Position numbers and translations under genes: made by a program. A stretch of DNA of 64,000 nt from Geosiphon pyriformis (lineage: Eukaryota; Glomeromycota; Glomeromycetes; Archaeosporales; Geosiphonaceae), in assembly GCA_016748015.1 (NCBI GenBank), contig JAAOMT010000664.1, forward strand, positions 1,488,756 to 1,552,755, read 5' to 3'. Shown piece by piece: positions 44,933 through 57,063 of this stretch (positions within the stretch are counted from its first letter, which is position 1; each line of letters opens with the position of its first letter). The notes beneath the pieces are model-generated. The model had not been told where the DNA came from. It was given only the letters and a program-made list of their open reading frames with translations, and ran no database searches.

Positions 44933-45058
44933 GTTTTATCCTCAAAATTAAACTCAAATTTCTTGAATTCAAACTTATAAAAATTTGATAGTGATCCTCA
45001 TTACACATAATTTCATTGGGAATTTCCTAATCTACATTTCTTTTTTGGTCGTCGTGGA
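44933..45058. promoter_or_regulatory. Divergent promoter between ICE2 and sirtuin genes
   Basis: Only 126 bp lie between the two ATG codons, so both 5' UTRs and core promoters are compressed into this stretch. It is A/T-rich with no clear TATA box. Confidence 0.6.
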
Positions 45059-46257
45059 ATGCGAATATTCCTTCCTATGAAAAGGGCCGTTTGGCCCTCA
45101 TCCCCAAAATCTGCCTCTACAGTTCAAACTTTCATAAATGGGGAGCAATCTGAAAAGCTGCTAAACCTATTTGAAGGCAGGGTTCTAGTAGTGACTGGTG
45201 CAGGTGCGCTTTGGGTAGATAAAACTATGTAATGTCTCAGAAAGCTTTCGATCAGGATAAAAAATATTATAAATACCTAAAAAATAAAGGCGTGAGTACC
45301 GACTCTGGGATACCCGATTATCGAGGACCAAACGTGAGTATTTACTTGACTTATCCACCAATTAAGAGCATATCATTATTCATTTCTAGAATTAATCAAT
45401 TATAATGAAATCTAGGGGACTTACATTATTAATAAAACTTACAAGCCAATATTCTACCATGAGGTATATTATCTGATCTGATATCTTAGAATTAAATATG
45501 AAATACTTACTTGATTAATTTGATCGAAGAAAAGTTTGCAGCTCACCATCGTTTTCGACAGAGATATTGGGCTCGTTCATACATTGGCTGGCCGCAGATT
45601 CAAAAAGCACGCCCGAATATTACTCATTATGCTTTGGCACAACTCCAATCTAAAGGCTATATTGATGAGATTATCACACAGAACGTTGATTCCTTGCATC
45701 AGGAAGCTCAATCACAGAATATCTTAGAGTTGCATGGGACTCTCAATAAAGTTCATTGTTTACAATGTGGTAATTTAGAATCCAGGACCAAGTATCAACA
45801 GATGCTAAGCGATCTGAACCCGATTTGGGCAGAGTTCTCGCGACATATTGAAGCATCAGATATTCAACAGAGAATGAATCCAGATGGTGATGCTGATTTA
45901 CCTTCGACTTCCTATGAAACCTTCAAGTACCCCTCCTGCGTAAAATGTCGAGACGGAGTTTATAAGCCATCAGTAGTTTTTTTCGGCGAGAACATTATTC
46001 AAAACGTTAAGCAACGGGCTGCCGAAATTGTCCAACAAAGTGATTCAATGTTAATTATCGGTTCTTCTTTGACAACATATTCCGCTTATAGACTGGTAAA
46101 ATTGGGCCATGATTTGGGTAAAAAGATTGGAATTATAAACCTTGGCCCCACAAGAGGGGACCATCTTGCGATAGTGAAGGTTGAAGAAGCTTGTGGTACT
46201 GTACTTCCCTCTATAGTGAATGCATTTTCCAAGAATGAAGAAAGAGTAAAAAATTGA
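45059..46257 (+). CDS. SIRT4-like (class II) sirtuin, probably mitochondrial
   Basis: Four exons: 45059-45203, 45290-45333, 45416-45463 and 45535-46257, in phase, 319 aa. Motifs in order: VVTGAGVSTDSGIPDYRGP (NAD+ binding), FRQRYWARSYIGWPQ (typical of SIRT4-type enzymes), TQNVDSLH, ELHG (catalytic His), the zinc pairs CLQC and CVKC, KPSVVFFGE, IIGSSL and IINLGPTRGDHLA. Sirtuins remove acyl groups from lysine (or ADP-ribosylate) at the cost of NAD+. SIRT4 homologues are mitochondrial, and the N-terminus here is basic and lacks acidic residues (MRIFLPMKRAVWPSSPKS), consistent with import. The two central introns fall inside the Rossmann region. Confidence 0.93.
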
Positions 46258-46433
46258 TGTAAATTTCTACAGAAAAGGGTTAAATAGGCGATTTCTATTT
46301 ATTTTTCCTATGTTTATACAAAACCTCAAAAATGCAATCGAGGAAGTATTGAATAAATATTTCTAAAACAATGAATTTTTTCGTTTTAAACTTTTTACTT
46401 GATCGATCAAGAAAGTATATAATTAAAATGACT

Positions 46434-49400
46434 TCAAAACTTTGAAATATCCCTTCCGAAAATGGCACACTATAAAAGAAAAATGTCAAACTAATTACAT
46501 ATTTCGTGAAATTATCAGTTATGTTAAATAAACCTACCTTTGTCCAATCCAATGCTAGCAAAGACCGATTACGAAAAGAAACTTGCTCACTAAAATAAAC
46601 ACTTCTCCATAAATAAACCGCAGACCAGCCTCCCATCCAGGTCCAACCCATACCAAAATCCGCAACAGCTGCGTTGCCAATGTAAGCCATAGACCCCAGA
46701 TGAGCATAATTGAAAGGATACAACTGGTCGTCGAGATCAGGGGTGGGCTTTTCAGTCTCCAAATCAAATTTCTTTGATGGAACTATTTTAGTTTTCTCTC
46801 CCAGAGCAAGTGTGTTGAGTTTCTTCCCGAGGTACTTACCTTAAAAGGGTTTAAATTGAACATGATTATGTTATTGAGAAAACAACGCAAATATTTAGTA
46901 GCCCACCTTGTTGATGTGCCACTTGAGCGGTCTTTCGAAAAAATGAATCAGGTTAATTTTGAATATTTGATTATATCAGAACATTTTATACTTACTGCCG
47001 GCAATGAAGTCAATTTTTTGTCAATGTCACGAAACATTACTCTCAACTCTTCCAATTCAAGAGTGTCTAATAGTAAGTAAAAAAGTCAGCCACTTCTCAT
47101 ATTAATAGACTTGATTCAATTTCTCTGTACCGCTTTTATCTTTGTCGTAATCCTTAAAAAGGGAACTAGCTTTCTTTAAATGACTTGCTGTTATTGGGTA
47201 GTGTTCGGAAATCTTTTTAGCCAGTGCGGTAAACTCTTGATGATCCAAGTACCCGCTTTTGTCTTTGTCAGCGTCAACAAAAAACTGCACCAATCGTTCC
47301 ACTAATTGTGGATTTTCAATAGTGGCACAATCTCCAAGAGCATAGACTGTTGAATCCGGAGCCCCTTTCAGGCGAAGTCGGTTATCAACGATAAGAGCAC
47401 GTTTGTTTTTCTGTGCCTCCAGTTTTTCCGATATCGTTTTGGTCAGTGGATTCATGTCTGTATTAAAATCTCAATTAAAAAATCTTGATGCGTTTTAAAA
47501 ATATCAACTTTTGAAAGATGGTCGAACCTATTCCCGTTGACCATAGAACTAACCCATATGGGAGTTCTTTTTCCTCTCCGCTTTTTTTGTCTTTGTATAC
47601 AATATTTTCTTTACCAATTTTCTGAACCCGAGCACCGGTTATGAGATTTATGTTGTCGCGCTGAAACTTTTTCTGTATCGGGAATAAGTAAACTTCAAAA
47701 AACTGTAGTATAATAAGCAAAATTATTCACAAAATCTTGCAACATTACCTCAGCAAACGTACTTATCTTGGCATCATATGTGTTTAGTATATGATCTTGG
47801 CTCTGAATTATTGAGACTTGAACTTCTTTCCTAAGAACTTTTGGGAACTGCTATAAAGTCAATATTTCGTTGCGATAAAATGAGTGAAACTTCAGACGTA
47901 AATTAAACTCACATATTTCACCAAATCCTCAGTCAAAAAGTCATACAATTCGGCGGCAAATTCAACACCTATAAGTGAATGCGTCAAAAAATATTTCCAA
48001 AAAGGAAATGGAAAAGAAAAGTATAATTAATCAGACCAGTAGGACCTTGTTAAAAAATAAGTAAAGATTATTGAGTCAGTGGTCATTTAGCAAAAATCGG
48101 AAAGAAGACTTCACAGATTAAATATACCTCCACCACAAACGACAAAGCTTAAGAGCCTTTTGCGATCATTAGGTGGAACGTTGGGCAGAGAAGCTTTTTC
48201 AAAGTTATCCAATATATTCTTTCGAAGTTTACGGGCATCATTGATGGTTTTCAAGAAATGGCAGTGTTCTACTCCCTCGATACCATGAGTTATTGGTCGT
48301 GAACCAACGGCAATAACAAGCTATAATTAACGCAGTATTGAATTACAATTTAATAAATGAGTAGAAACGTAATATAATGGTAATAAAAGTTATTTTAAAA
48401 ATAGTCATCCAAACCTTATCATATGGAACATAAAAAGAATTATTTGGATCACCAACGGGATTAACCAAAACAAGTTTCTCTTCAAAATCTACATCAGAGG
48501 CATTAGCCTCCAAGTAATGCCCTTTAATTCGTTTTAATATACTCCGAATAGGTTCCAGTAAAGACCTTTTTGGGCCAAAATGCGAGGAATATGATATCAA
48601 AGAAACACTTATAACTGCAAAATGAAATCAAAGAATTTTCTTTGTCGATTTGTTATGTCTCTCTTTGCGCATAAGGCAATGTTTCCCGATGGCTATATAT
48701 TGACCTGTGGTTGTAATCAGTCGTTATCCAAAAACTTTTTTAATCGTTTACCTAGACTCGAGAGTTCCTACGCAAGATGACGGTAAGAGAGGGGTAAACC
48801 TAAAAAGGAAAATCACAGGTGTTTTAATATTGTGACATTTAAACATGCGTTAGATCAATTACGACGTAATTTAGCATATACCAATAACGCAAAAGGATAG
48901 AGAACGAATTTGAATTGAAACTTACAAGAAATAATTCCTACATTATTTACAAGACATTAAGTTATGAGTACAATAAAAAGAATTATTTTGATAATTCTTG
49001 GCTCACTTACTGTGGAGATATCACAGTTACTTGATATTGATCTTTGTCTAGCTCTTTCAATATTGATACCGCCTCAATGGTGAGAAAGCATTTATATCAT
49101 AAATTATGTTTAAGAATTCATTAAATTAGGTCTTGTAAGAAATATTAAATCACTTACCCCCCAACCTGACCCCAAGATTACTAGTCTTGGTTTATTAATT
49201 TCGTCATCCTTTTCGTCTGTTAAGTGGAAGGCAATTGGTAGATTCTTGGGGCCACCTATTGGGCCACAAGTAATTATTTCCTTTGGCTCATGTTCTTGTG
49301 ATTCTTCTTCGGTACGCTTAGAGTCCATGATTAAAAGCCCAATACCCCCGACCACAGTAACTACCATTATCGTTAGAATTACCTGCCATCGTTGGCGAAT

Positions 49401-49667
49401 TTTGACACTTGAATTGCTAACATTGGTAGCTTCTTTTAAGCTTGAGTTGCTCGCAACATCACTTGAAACATTTCTCCTCGGGCTAATTTGCCCAAGAGTA
49501 AAACAACGAATAGGAGGGAATTTGTGGGTCCGCAAAGGAAATTGCCCGTTTTGAGCGTAAAGAGTGTTTGTTGAGTTCTTTAAATATAAACTGTTTCGCT
49601 TAATAAATGAAGTAACATCACTCTTGCTCTTGAAATACTGGCGCTTGAAGATGGGAAATCTTAACAT
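46434..49667 (-). CDS. External alternative NADH:ubiquinone dehydrogenase with EF-hands (NDE type)
   Basis: Fifteen exons: 49667-49158, 49072-49011, 48937-48926, 48799-48752, 48565-48415, 48320-48128, 48045-48037, 47968-47913, 47850-47749, 47672-47528, 47457-47131, 47066-46996, 46931-46907, 46839-46538, 46469-46434. All phases close, giving 682 aa. A basic presequence (MLRFPIFKRQYFKSK) and a membrane segment (WQVILTIMVVTVVGGIGLL) precede the first Rossmann fold (LVILGSGWGAVSIL). NYFLFTPLLP, LVIAVGSRP, the second fold CGGGPTGVEFAAEL, YALGDCA, an EF-hand (DKDKSGYLDHQE) and a second EF-hand (position 6 Gly replaced) follow. The C-terminus is LDWTKCAIFGRDISKF. NDE enzymes oxidise cytosolic NADH at the inner mitochondrial membrane without pumping protons; EF-hands imply Ca2+ control. 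An upstream in-frame ATG at 49739 is less likely because it would bury the presequence. Confidence 0.95.
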
Positions 49668-49739
49668 GTCCAACTGGTGGTGGGAACGATAAATCAGTGA
49701 TAAATTGATTAAATTTTCACACTTATAAAATTGAGTCAC

Positions 49740-51359
49740 TGAGAAAATAAGATTTCGAGTTTTTTAGCTTAAAATGGATTAAGTACTTTAAAATCAAAGG
49801 TTTGTATTAAGTGTAAAAACTTTTAATTTTTTAATTTATATAAAAATATTTTAAGCTGGTTTATGTGCTTTTTACATATAACTAGTCATTCGAACCAATT
49901 AAAACTATATTACACTAAATCAAAAACTGAATTTACAAACAAATTATTTGCATCTATTTTATAAATCTCAAAATTCACATTTTTATTATTATACACAAAA
50001 TTGCTTAATTAACTATATAAATCTTAAAAAATTAATAATCTATTGTGTTATTACCTAAAAAAGAAGGTTTATTTTTATTTATTTTATTATTATTAAAAAA
50101 CATGTATTATATTTTTTTAACTTTGGTAAAATCTTTTTTTAAGCCAAAAATTAAATTATTTAATTTATTAATCATTTTTAATATTTTAAAAAACTTTGTA
50201 TTAATAATTACATTAGAAATATTTTAATATTTAATAAAAAACAATAATAACTACTATAAAATTAATATATTTAATAAAAATTAACAAAAAATATCTTTTT
50301 TTTATTAATTTTTTGATTACAAAGAAAGCTAAAAAAAAATCAAAAAATATTTTATCATCTTTTTTTTATATTCAGTTTTTTTCTAAGTTATTTTTCAACA
50401 TATTTTTGTTTTTAATATTAAACATAATAAGCATTCTTATTGTTGGTTTAATAAAGATAGAAACAGAATAAAAACTTGTTTAAATATTTAAAAAAATACT
50501 TTTGTATATATATTAAATAAATTAAATTAAAACTAAAAAACTTGTTATTAAAATATTATCAATGAATTTTTCTGCTAGTTTTTTAAACATAAAAATAGAT
50601 AAATTTGATAAAAGTTTTAAATTTATGTTTTAAAAAAGTAAATTAAATAGTTATTATAATAATATTAGTAAAAAATCAATTATTAAAACCATAAAAAAAG
50701 TTTATATAAAAAAAGAGTTTTATTAATAACAAAAAAAATTTTTTGAGAAAATAAATAAATTTATTAAACAATTTAATTTTAATATTTTAAACAATAATAA
50801 AATTTTTAATTTTTTTTGTGTTTAAAAATTAAAGTTTTTTGTTTTAATTTATATTAAAAAAAGTGTTTAATTCTATTAAATTTTAATTAATCTTTTTAAG
50901 TTAACTATAAAATTAGTTTTTATTAAGTTTAATAAGATAATATTAATTAAAATATAATTTATTAATTATAATAAAAAGCTATAATAAAATTTATTAATAA
51001 CAAAATTATTAAGTTAATAACTTTTAATTAATTAGTTATAATTAATAAAAATTTAATATATATAATTAAAACTAATATTAATAAACATTTATGAATTTCT
51101 AAAAATTATTATTAAGTGTTTTTTATATATTATTAATAAATATAATAGTTTATTTGTTTAATTTTTAATATTTTATAATAAAAAATTTTGTATAATAAAT
51201 AAAAACTTGGTTTTTTATATTTATATTAAATATATAATAATTTAGTTTAAAATTAAAAAAATTAAAAAAACTGTTTTATATATAGTTTTTTTTTTCTATA
51301 TTCTAAATTCTCCAAAGAGCATAATTTCAATAAAAAAGTTTTTTTATTTTTTTTGTTAT
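49740..51359. other. A/T desert, no gene recognised
   Basis: About 1.6 kb of very A/T-rich sequence between the dehydrogenase gene and LINE-3. Only short, low-complexity open frames are present (50045-50227). It may include the decayed 5' end of LINE-3. Confidence 0.55.
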
Positions 51360-51496
51360 TTATTGTCAATATTTTTCAATCCAATAACTTTTTTATTGTA
51401 AACTTGAAAGCTGCTTTAAACAATAATATGTCTAAAAAAAATGTTTAAAAAAACTTTTTATAATCCAGCTAATAGCTTTTTTTTCAAAAAAAAAAA

Positions 51497-53220
51497 TTGT
51501 TCTTGGTAATATTAAACATATTATTGGTCAAGTTAAATTCTAATAATATGTATTTAGATTTAAACAATATATTTAATAGTGATAAAAATAATTTTATTAT
51601 AGAAGATATTGATAATAAGTTTCTTTTAAGCTTAACAGCAACTACTTCCAAAACTAATAAAATTAGTACTGACATAATTTATAGTGTCTTTCTTGGTTTT
51701 TTCAATTTTAACATAGAAAAAAAAGTAGAACTCCTTCTATTTTTCCTTAATATATTTCTAAACAAAAAATAAATTGATTCTAAAATTGTTAAAACTCAGA
51801 TAAAAATAATCATTAAAAAAATTTTTGTCTTAAATATTAATTTATTAGCAATAAAAAACAAATTAACAATAACCAAAACTCAAATAATTAGAATTTTTTT
51901 TTCAATAATCAATGATTTTAAAAGGATTATTACTTTTTCAAAATTTAAAAAAATAATCAAATCTATGTTCATATTAAAGAAAAACATGAATAAAACTATA
52001 TTATTGGTTTAAAAAAAAGGGATTATTATAAACAATAATATCAAGAAACAAAAAATCAAATTAGATTAGACTGTAGTCATTAAAAAAATTCTTATAGATA
52101 TGCTAAAAAAAATAATTATTGTCATAGTATCTAAGTATAATCAAATTGTGTTTATTAAATTACAACTGATTAGACTATAACAAAAAACTATAGTAGAATT
52201 TGCCAAATTAAATCAAACTGATCAATTGGCATTTAAGTAGTTATTTCTAATTAATATAAATTTAGTATATATAATAAAAGCTATAAAAGATTGAGATGTT
52301 TAAATGTTTAAAAATTATTTTAGGACATTCTTGTTTACTTTGTCTGTAAGTACAATTGTGTATAATTTTGGCATTCTTTTGGCATTTTTTTGGAAAAAGC
52401 TGGTGAAAAAATTTGTATTATTAATTAGTTATTTAAAACTGACAATAGGGTTTGCTGTATTGTGGTTAACTTTAAGTCAAAAAAAAATTGGAATTAGTTT
52501 TTTGTATAAAACTTATTTTTGGTAATATAAAACTTTTTTAAACAAGAATGAGTTTAGTTTATTGTAAAAAATATAAGCATTTTGGATATTTTGTTTTGGA
52601 ATATAATACACCAAATGCTTTTATCTCTTAGTTTTTAAGAGTTTATAAATAGTCTGTTTTGAATAATGTTTGCTTACAGTTGGCAAGATTATATGCTAAA
52701 AAAAGTGTTTTTATATTCTGTTTTACTGTTTTTGGTAACAAAACATAAGCTCAAATAATTTTGTTTATTGTATTTTCTAATAATACTTATCTTAATTCTG
52801 TTTCTGTTTTATCTTTTTTTGGTGTTTTATATATTAATAAAGCTTTTTTTGTTGTTCTAAATAATTTGTTTATTAATGCTTACCTGGTCTTTTTAAAACA
52901 TTCTTTGAAATTTTTGGTCAATTAAATATCTAGTATTATGTAAAAATTAAACAATATAAATTTGGTGCTTTTGATATCTATTTCTTAATTTTTTTCCTTA
53001 GCTGTTCTAATGTTTTTAAACTTAAGATTAAATTTGAATATAGTTTTAAATAAATCTTTAATATCATTTCTTTCCTTATTTTTAGTTGTAAAAAACAAAT
53101 TTTCAGATTTATGTTTAAGTAATTCAAAGATTCTAATTATTAAAATTGGTGGCTTGGAATTAAAAATAATTGCTCTTAAAATTTCTATTAGTTTGGTTTT
53201 AAAGAAGTTAGATTAATTGT
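51497..53220 (+). pseudogene. LINE-3 ORF1, hypermutated
   Basis: Open pieces 51497-51772, 52304-52525 and 53010-53216. Corresponding blocks to LINE-2 ORF1 can be followed (IKLQLIRL..KTIVEFAKL at 52150-52220 against MQLVGLWQKMIVKLED). At 52559-52604 the knuckle position reads C..Y....Y....Y in place of CX2CX4HX4C, as expected if TGT and CAT codons became TAT. The N-terminal part is Asn/Asp/Lys-rich. Confidence 0.7.
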
Positions 53221-53289
53221 GTGCTGGCTCAAGTTTTTTAATATATTTTTAATTTTAATAAGTAAATTTATTTGGAAAATAGCTATATA

Positions 53290-53937
53290 TAATATTACAG
53301 ATATGAACAATTTGGCCAAGCAAAAAAACATTTTTTAATAATATGTAAATTCTGAAAACATAATATCTATTATAACAGAAACAAAACTTAAGTTTAACAT
53401 TAAATTATAGATAATAAGCAGATTTAATAAGGTCTGAATGTTTATATCTGATTTGGAAAATGGCTTTCTTAGTGCTAATGTAACCATTATTATAAATAAT
53501 TTTTTGGTTTATTATGTTATAAAAGTAGAAGAAATTCCTGGTTAAATAATTTTAGTTTGTTTTCTGTTTAAGAGCAAATTGTTAGTTGTGGTTTTGAATT
53601 TGTATGCTAAAACATTAATTAAAATTAAATTTATACAAGCTTCTAATGTTAACTTTTTTATTTTTAAGACAACTAATTTTAGTTTATTTATAATCTTAGA
53701 TGGTAATTTTAATATAAATAATTCCAAAAAGTGTGTAAGTCTTAACAAGTGCTCAAATATGAATTTGATGAATTCTTTTAGTAAATGCTTTTTGGTTAAA
53801 AATCTTACTTGGTGCAATTTTAGAGAAGTCAAAAAAGTTATTAATTATATTTTTTTGAGTAAAAATTTTATTATTAACTGTCATAAATTGTAATATTGGT
53901 TCTGTTTCTAACTTTTTTAATACTAATTACAAAACAG
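53290..53937 (+). pseudogene. LINE-3 ORF2 endonuclease domain, hypermutated
   Basis: The 53579-53893 piece aligns with the LINE-2 endonuclease: LLVVVLNLYAKTLIKIKF with LLVSILGLYAGAFAAVRF, and IILDGNFNINNSKKC with IVLGGDFNEDGTHRC (catalytic Asp kept as DG/GN mutated). Upstream, ITETKLKFN matches VMESKLKRK. The reading frame continues through the solo LTR site into 54781. Confidence 0.78.
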
Positions 53938-54776
53938 TATTATAGGAGTGTTTTCTTGGTATATTTTAATTGTTGATTTTCTGTTTTAATTGCAATCAGT
54001 CTCTTATGAGTTCCTTTATTTTATGTGTTGGATATTAATGATAATGTACTGAAGATTTTCTCTTGATGTTGTGATATAAGTTTTCTCTTTAATTCTAGTT
54101 GTTTTTGTATGTTGTGTACTCCTTTTCAGAGACTAATCTGAAATCTACTCACTGTCTAAGGTCTTCTTTGAGACTATCTTTACAATTGTCTAATATGTTT
54201 TTCTAATTTAAAAACATGGAATATTAATGGCTTTTTCGCAATTTTCCTAAGTATATAATAAAGCTTTTTCAATTTAATTAGTAACCACATAAATAATTTT
54301 GATCAGGGATTATTCTTCCAAAGGATTCAAAGATGGAATGATAGTTTCATTTGCTAAAAAGAATATGTGAATTCTATTGTTAATCTTGTAATTGTGATAT
54401 TCATTCAATTTATTATTTTTATTAATTCTTTTTGAATAAGATTTTATTTAGATATTTGTAGCTTCTAGTTAAAGCTGTTTTTCTTCATCATTAAAAACTA
54501 TTGTATATATATATATAATTATTGTTTTACAAAATAACGTTTTATAATACTCTATTTCCATTATTTCTAAATAGTGCTTGCTGCTATTGTGAAATAGTGC
54601 TTGCTGCTTTTGCACAATAGTGCTTGTTGCTATTGTACAATAGTGCTTGCTGCTATTGTAAAATAGTGTTTGCTGTTATTTGTAAATCATTTCTTTTTAT
54701 AAATTGTTGCTGTGCTATTTCATAATTGGCTAATTTATATTATTTATAATTCCTATTAAATTTTTGAACTGTAACA
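53938..54776 (-). repeat. Solo GyA LTR with 4-bp target duplication
   Basis: One LTR of the GyA family, starting TATTATAGG (for TGTTATGGG) and ending GAACTGTAACA, flanked by ACAG at 53934-53937 and 54777-54780. No internal element sequence is present. This is the usual product of recombination between the two LTRs of a full element. The U3 repeat is at 54558-54690. Confidence 0.92.
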
Positions 54777-54780
54777 ACAG

Positions 54781-57000
54781 TTTTAATTTGGATTGGTTTA
54801 GAAGATTTATTAAATATCTATTTAAACAATGCTTATAAACAGACTAATAAAGATTGCTAAAAATTCAAAACAAAGAATACAAATAATGCCAAATAGACAA
54901 GTTTTAAAAATTGTTTTTTTTTCTAAACTATTAATAATACAGTGTAAGTTTTCAAAAACCAAAGATTTCTAGAATTTGAATATAATATAAGAGGTTTTAA
55001 GTAAAGTAATAATAGATACAGCTAATAAAATGTTCTCTAAACATTAATATAGTAAATTTGATTGCTCAAGAAACAAACAGTCTTTAAAATTCCACAAATT
55101 AGAATTATCAGTTCTTAAGTTGTTTAAAATACTAAGTTCAAACAATAGACTGAAATTTAATCATTTTATTAAGATATAATTGTTTGTTAATAAAATGAAA
55201 TTTTTTGAGATTAATAGCTTAATTTGTAATAGTACAAATTCTGTGGACATAATTAGACATTTGTCAATAATTAAAAAAAGTTATTATAAGTTTAAGTACT
55301 ATAAATCTAAGACAGTCAAAAATGCAATTAAGAAATACATGGAGAATTTCAGTTCTAATAAGAGTAGTATAATTAAGAGTGTCTTAGAACAGCCATTTTG
55401 GAAGGTGGTTCTGAATTATTTGATAATTGAAGAAGAGTTAGTTTTAAAGCCAAATAAAATAAAGCTTAAAGTCAATAAGATTATAGAAGATTGGATAAGA
55501 AAATATAAGATTTTTTTGGCTTTATTTGATTTATGAACTTGTTAATATGTATTTTTAGCATATATAAGTAAAGATGTTTTTTCTGGTGTAATAAGTGTTA
55601 TTAACATAAAGAATTTAATTTTGGTAATTAATAGTCTGTCTAATAGTAAAGCTGCTAGTCTATTTAACATAACTAATAACTTTTAAAAACATTATAATAA
55701 TACAATAATAAAATGTCTCTTGGATATATTAAATACTTGTCTGATTCTTGATAATATTCTAGTTTTCTAAAAAAGAGCATGAGTTTTAATGATTCTTAAG
55801 TCATATAATTGGAATAGCATTTTAATAAACATATAATTCATAATATTAATTGAAATAACTAGGAAGATTTTGTTTAAAATTTTGTTGGATTATATCTCAT
55901 CTGTTTATAACAAGTTCAATGTTTTCTATAATAAAATTTTTTTTGTGTTAAAGAGTATTTTGATTTAATTTTTAGTGTTTGGTATTGGTTTAATCATAAA
56001 AAATGCTTTAGAAAAAGACCAAGAACTTTGATTAATTTTACAAAACATGTATAAAGCTTATAATTTAGTTGGTTGGTATTATTTAGAAACTAGTTTAAAG
56101 CACATTAAGATATATAACAAATTTATTACTTTTTTTGGTAATATATACAAAAACAGAGTTAATAGAGTAATAACAGATTTTAGTCTTTTAAATAATTACA
56201 AAGTGCACAATAAATTGAATTAAGATAAAGTTTTTTTGCTATTTTTTTGGAGAATTTTTTATAATTTCTTATTGTATAAGATTAAAAAACAAAAACACTT
56301 ATGTGAATACTAGATTAATATTAATTTTGTGATCAAAACAAACAGAATAAAGATTAGTAAAGGAAAGACTTTTTTTTTATAATGAATGCTTTTGTAGATA
56401 ATACTATTTAGATAAAAAATAGTTAGGTTTTAATACAGTATATTCTGGATTTGGCTGATCAGTTTTTTAAAATTAATGATATTTGTATTAACAATAACAA
56501 AATAGTTGTAATTTTCATAAACCAAAGAATTATAGTTGCTTTATTATATATTAATAGCCAACTTATTTCTATTGCCAAACATAAAAAATCTTACAAATAT
56601 CTAAGAATTTTTTTCTCAACAGAAAATATGTTTAAGCCAAGTTTTATCAAAACTTATTTAAATGTCAAGTTTTTTTCAAACATAGTATTCAGAAAAATAT
56701 TATTAAATAAACAATTTTCCTACTTAGTTTTAATAGTTTTATAGTCTATAATTAATTATCAGATACAATTCAGTTTTGTGTCTAAAAGTGTGTGTCAAAA
56801 GTCAGATGTTATGATTAAAAAAGAGCTTAAATCTAAAACTAATCTGCTAAGAAACTTTCTTAATAAGACTTTATATCATCTATTTTTATATGAGCTAAAA
56901 TTATTTAAGCAGATACAGATAAAAGACAAGATAACTTTATTGATTTGGTTTTCTAATGTAATAAAAATTTTTGGTTATCTATTTCAGTTAAGGAGATTTT
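54781..57000 (+). pseudogene. LINE-3 ORF2 reverse transcriptase, hypermutated
   Basis: The 55180-55536 piece has SVLEQPFWKVVLNYLIIEEE, a conserved stretch before the RT fingers. Around 56040 is LQNMYKAYNLVGWYYLE, which fits RT motif A (family form with Asp at two places now Asn). 56451-56744 carries a late RT/thumb segment (ICINNNKIVVIFINQRI, YKYLRIFFSTENM). Stops are numerous. It would have primed cDNA synthesis on nicked target DNA. Confidence 0.75.
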
Positions 57001-57063
57001 AAATTTTATAGATCAATTCTGGAATAATCTACAAAAAATTCTTGTAATCTAATTGGTGTTCAG

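Larger units (their letters stand above)
51360..57063 (+). mobile_element. LINE-3: near full-length, heavily mutated non-LTR retrotransposon
   Basis: Order on the plus strand: ORF1 (51497-53220), endonuclease (53290-53937), solo GyA LTR, end of endonuclease and RT (54781-57000). It is broken everywhere by stops but its architecture is intact, with few deletions. LINE-2 (13344-15912) is a less mutated relative of its left part. At 57064 the sequence enters a GyB LTR. Confidence 0.82.

Noticed and set aside
46856-47080. Plus-strand 74-codon open frame
   Set aside because: Antisense shadow of dehydrogenase exons 12-13 and introns.
49668-49739. Upstream in-frame ATG (49739) as the dehydrogenase start
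   Set aside because: It would place 24 residues with acidic and polar groups ahead of a good basic presequence starting at 49667; not excluded.
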